Of a stretch of DNA of 46,000 nt, positions 43,101-46,000 are shown piece after piece; position 1 is the stretch's first letter; every line of letters begins with the position of its first letter. Source of the DNA: Glandiceps talaboti (taxonomy: Eukaryota; Hemichordata; Enteropneusta; Spengelidae); NCBI RefSeq assembly GCF_964340395.1, contig NC_135554.1, forward strand, positions 26,608,092-26,654,091, read 5' to 3'. The notes under the pieces were generated by a model. The model did no database searches. It was not told where the DNA came from and saw only the letters and a list, made by a program, of their open reading frames with translations. The translations under genes and the position numbers were made by a program.

Positions 43101-45682
43101 GGAGACACTTATAATCCCCCATCATCATGGTATAGCAATGTTAAAACATGGCTTATCATGGTGTGTTATGTTGGTTTTCATTTAGTTTCACTGCATCCAT
43201 TTGTTATGTATGTGAAGTTACCAGGGTACATACAACATCTGCAAAATGAGAAATACATATCAAAACAAAATAGAAAATTCTAGAACACTTTAATAAATGA
43301 ACTTTGACCTCTAACTGCATTGTTATATTTATTGTCATCTTTACTTTTATTGTATTGATTAGAGTGATACCCTTTTTTCTTTACCTAGACTTTCTTGATT
43401 GTCTTTTTTTCTTGTGTCCTGTGGGTATAATTAGCTTAAGGAAAGCAAATATTATGAAAAAAGTGGTTGGTATAAAAATCACAGTAATTAATTAACTAGT
43501 CATGAAAATAACTTGCATTATATTATTTAACAAATGTTGTTATGGACTATCAAGGGGTTAAAAGGAATGTTTTGAATACATAAAATGATATTTTCTCTAT
43601 GCTATATCCCTTTGTCTGTTTCAGAACCAGGTTACCTACAATATGACAGAGCTGTCAAACTACATGCAAGCTGGCTTGGTTCATACTTACAAAATACTGA
43701 TAACATAGATTACAAAATACTGGGTCAGAAAGTGATTGAACAGTATCGTACTTCCATTCATGAAATGAGTAATCATATTGCAGCATCACTAGCGAAGTAT
43801 GATGAGCATGCAATGATAGTTGCAATTCTTCTCTTCTGGCAGGTGATTAAGAAGTTTATTTTGTTGGGTTTTGATACTTTCTGGTTCTAACCTAGTCTTG
43901 CTGCTAGACCCCTCAGGCTATTCTGCTCACTGTGAAGGTGACCAAAGAAAGCCAGAGGTCTTACAGCTAGACTAGTTCTAACCACGCTGCTTCGATTTGT
44001 TTCTGAATGGCTATAAAGTCCTTTGGCAAGATTTGAACCATGATTGGGCCCCAGTGAACCCTCAGTTGTATAATTGGGGACCTGGTAGGATAGAGGTAGC
44101 AATGTGAATGCTTTAATCCTATGTGCTCACAGAACCTGTGGGCAAGATTGGGACCACAATTGTACCCACACCCCTGATGCTGCTGCCAAAAGACATCTCC
44201 ATCAGCAAAAATTGTGGATTTTACTTCCAAAACTGTTTTGTGTTTATGTGTACAACACTGAAGTAAAACACTCTCTCTATGTGCTACACTTGTTTGTAGC
44301 ATTCATACCAAATGTAAAAGTATACTATTTCCAATTGGTTTGTTTACAAGTCTAGCATGTGGCCTTTCTAATGTGGTCAATTAGCAAATGAAACTATGCT
44401 TTTACACTTGATATGGATGCTATAAACGGTTGTGGTACATACAGAAAATGCTTTATTACTTTGGTGTTATGGGTTGTTTATACTTTCAATTTTAAGTATG
44501 AACCCAAAACCTTCACATTTGCATTAATTTCATCTTACAGGTTTTGTGTTCATTGCTCTATGGAACATCTCATTTACATAAGGGTCATGTGGCAAGTGTA
44601 GCTGTTCCTATTGGAGAACAATTGTCAATCTTTATTGTGATTGGCTGTGGTTTGGTGATTACATCAGTGCATGTGAAGATCTGCACAGATACATCAAGTA
44701 TAGCAAGTGAAGCCTTATGTCAGTTAACCCCATCAGCAGTGGTTCTCTCAGCTGTCTTTGTTATGTCATCAACTCTTTTCATATCTGTAGTTATCAACAA
44801 GTTTGGTGATTTGGTGAAAATTACAAGTTTTTTGAAGGTAACATTCCACACTTTATATGATACAGTGTATTTATAAAATGTAAGGCCTATCAATTTTATA
44901 TGTACAGCTACACAAATATGTTTACCCTCAGGTGATTCAATACTGTTCAGCTTATACATTATATATCTAACAAAATAGTGTCAACAAATGTCCCAGTTGC
45001 AACTAGTGCAGCTTTAAAAGGGAAAAGCAAAATTAGCTCCTTCCCTAATGTTTAGCTATGTTAATGTTTGAACAAGATATTATACGATTTGTAAACAATC
45101 TTCCTATTTTTCATTTCATCTTTAGGACTTAAGTTTGACAAATATTCAGACAATGTTGGTGATTTCAACGGTGCTGCACACTTTTAGTCTTTTATCCAGT
45201 AGCTTTGTGGAAGAAGAACATCAAACTTGGTATTTCTACACCATGACATTGAACTTGTACTTTGTCTACAAAGCAATATCTCAAAATGTGCTAGTCATTT
45301 TAAGGAAAGAGAATTCCTTGAATGTAACTACACCCTCTGACTCTACGAGTGACGAAAGTGTTCCAGACAATCAGTGGATTTCACCATCAAATAAGGGGCA
45401 GTACTCTATGATGCAGGTTAAAGAAACAACACATAGGAACATGAGTGGTGAAAATGTTAGAAATATTTGTGTTTCTGAGCAAATTGATAACAATATGCAA
45501 ATTGATAGTATTCATGAAGAAGAAGATGAAGAAATCAAAGATGATAACAAACCAAGGTATCAAGGTGCGGGATTGTTGATATGGGCTGTTGTCATGGCGA
45601 TATGTGGACGATTATTAAGGGCATGGAATCAGACTGGGATAAAGTCAGCAGACAGAGCTGATGTTGGTGACTGGTTTGTCAG
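39804..45682 (+). CDS. PIGG: PIGG, GPI ethanolamine phosphate transferase 2, 5' eight exons
   Basis: ER membrane enzyme that, with PIGF, adds ethanolamine phosphate to the second mannose of GPI anchors. Exons: 39804-40166, 40796-41005, 41530-41718, 42143-42284, 42700-42912, 43625-43842, 44541-44837, 45126-45682 (donor AG|GTATGT). 2189 nt, 729 codons plus 2 nt; human PIGG is about 983 aa, so roughly 250 C-terminal residues are beyond the window. Start: first ATG after an in-frame TAA at 39789-39791. Residues 8-24 form a signal-anchor helix. The luminal alkaline-phosphatase-superfamily domain (about 65-420) has metal ligands in VIVLIDALRADF (Asp75), the Thr nucleophile region PPTVTMPR (112-119), HYLGLDHIGH (215-224) and LCGDHGMS (Asp269/His270). 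Hydrophobic helices follow from about residue 465, with the PIGG hallmark EEEHQTWYF at 573-581. Confidence 0.95.
40167..40795 (+). other. PIGG intron 1
   Basis: Contains a GC-richer patch (40240-40300) with a small hairpin CGCCCTC/GAGGGCG at 40257-40290, and a SINE-like element. No exon is supported. Confidence 0.75.
40477..40649 (-). mobile_element. tRNA-derived SINE-like element with (ATT)n tail
   Basis: On the minus strand the head reads GTCAGTGGCCGAGTGGTTAA, very close to the 5' half of Ser/Leu-type tRNAs. TGGCCGAGTGG fits the pol III A box (TRGCNNAGYNGG) except at the last base. A GTTTTCCCTGGGTACTCC..TTTCCTCCTGCA body and a (ATT)n tail near 40480 follow. No clear B box is seen, so the copy is degraded or its head is truncated. 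Confidence 0.6.
41006..41529 (+). other. PIGG intron 2 with long polypyrimidine tract
   Basis: No supported exon. 41345-41485 is almost pure C/T with iterated CTCCTCTCCT and CACCTCA units, ending about 45 nt before the exon 3 acceptor. Confidence 0.8.
41530..41718 (+). CDS. PIGG: PIGG exon 3: second metal-binding motif
   Basis: 63 codons after acceptor TTTGTTAG, which follows a 130-nt pyrimidine tract. It contains LHYLGLDHIGHLAGP with Asp220, His221 and His224 as expected zinc ligands, and the conserved KLQEMDKIV helix. Confidence 0.93.
42143..42284 (+). CDS. PIGG: PIGG exon 4: third metal-binding motif
   Basis: 47 codons plus 1 nt. It carries VLCGDHGMSDVGSHGG, the Asp-His pair of the alkaline phosphatase fold, followed by TPLVLMSSA. 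Acceptor ATTGTCAG, donor G|GTAAGT. Confidence 0.93.
43843..44540 (+). other. PIGG intron 6 with probable dispersed-repeat remnant
   Basis: About 43890-44210 has the look of an old interspersed element: GC content above its flanks, and TGGCAAGATTTGAACCATGA, GGGGACCTGGTAGGATAGAG and a second GGGCAAGATTGGGACCA copy. Such CTGGTAGGAT blocks resemble invertebrate SINE bodies as I recall them. No exon is supported. Confidence 0.4.
45126..45682 (+). CDS. PIGG: PIGG exon 8: EEEHQTWYF motif and long polar loop
   Basis: 185 codons plus 2 nt. It begins with a helix, then the conserved SSSFVEEEHQTWYF block and a helix reaching ILRKEN. About 90 polar, acidic, Ser/Thr-rich residues follow (roughly 608-695), before a new helix (LLIWAVVMAICGRLLRAW) and the NQTGIK motif. 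Confidence 0.9.
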
Positions 45683-45758
45683 GTATGTGTATGATGATAC
45701 ATTCCTCCAGTGATGGTAATCATGTATTTTTCTAACCATTTAACATCAAATAAATGCA

Positions 45759-45798
<40 letters not shown>

Positions 45799-45830
45799 TG
45801 TGTGTGTTTGTGTGTGTCTGTGTGTGTGTA

Positions 45831-45889
<59 letters not shown>

Positions 45890-46000
45890 CTGTGTGTGTG
45901 TGTGTGTGTCTGTGTGTGTGTGTTTGTGTGTGTGCATGTGTGTATGTGTGTCTGTGTGTGTGTGTGTGTGTGTCTGTGTGTGTGTGTGTGTGTTTGTGTG
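45683..46000 (+). other. PIGG intron 8 (5' part) with (TG)n microsatellite
   Basis: From about 45760 to the window edge: TG repeats with TTTG and TCTG interruptions. The gene continues beyond the window. Confidence 0.9.

Overview
This is animal genomic DNA: AT-rich, intron-dense and full of microsatellites, foldback repeats and at least one SINE-like element. It looks like a marine invertebrate, but I cannot name the species or phylum from the sequence. I found four protein-coding genes and reconstructed them exon by exon. All exons assigned to a gene product use GT..AG junctions and keep phase throughout. There is no prokaryotic content, no CRISPR array and no rRNA gene, and I recognise no tRNA gene.

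Layout. 1-8997 (+): the 3' two thirds of an ABC transporter of the ABCC5/11/12 clade (NBD1, TMD2, NBD2). Its 5' exons lie left of the window. 9.0-13.5 kb: 3' UTR and intergenic sequence between two convergent genes. 13486-15273 (-): a compact Tctex-type dynein light chain of the DYNLT5 (TCTEX1D1) type. Its 5' UTR exon reaches 15489 and a possible first exon lies near 24225-24340, which would make 15.5-24.2 kb one long intron. That stretch carries several transposon-like foldback repeats and two near-consensus RFX X-box palindromes. A third, imperfect one lies just upstream of the candidate first exon. 26368-38380 (-): complete KRI1 ribosome-biogenesis gene, 16 coding exons, 773 aa. Intron 1 holds a 1.66 kb long-inverted-repeat element with a 190 bp AT tract. 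38.4-39.8 kb: divergent intergenic/promoter region. 39804 to the right edge (+): PIGG, the GPI ethanolamine phosphate transferase 2. Eight coding exons (729 codons) are inside the window and the 3' exons are outside.

The genes do not form a pathway: a membrane transporter, a dynein light chain, a nucleolar 40S assembly factor and an ER GPI-anchor enzyme. The less ordinary content is in the non-coding DNA: a 239 bp near-perfect palindromic MITE, a hAT-like MITE with a near 8-bp target duplication, a minisatellite interleaved with GT runs beside a weak KRI1 donor, and the X-box cluster around the dynein light chain gene. I see no convincing novel multigene system. Function calls rest on recalled family motifs, because no search could be run.
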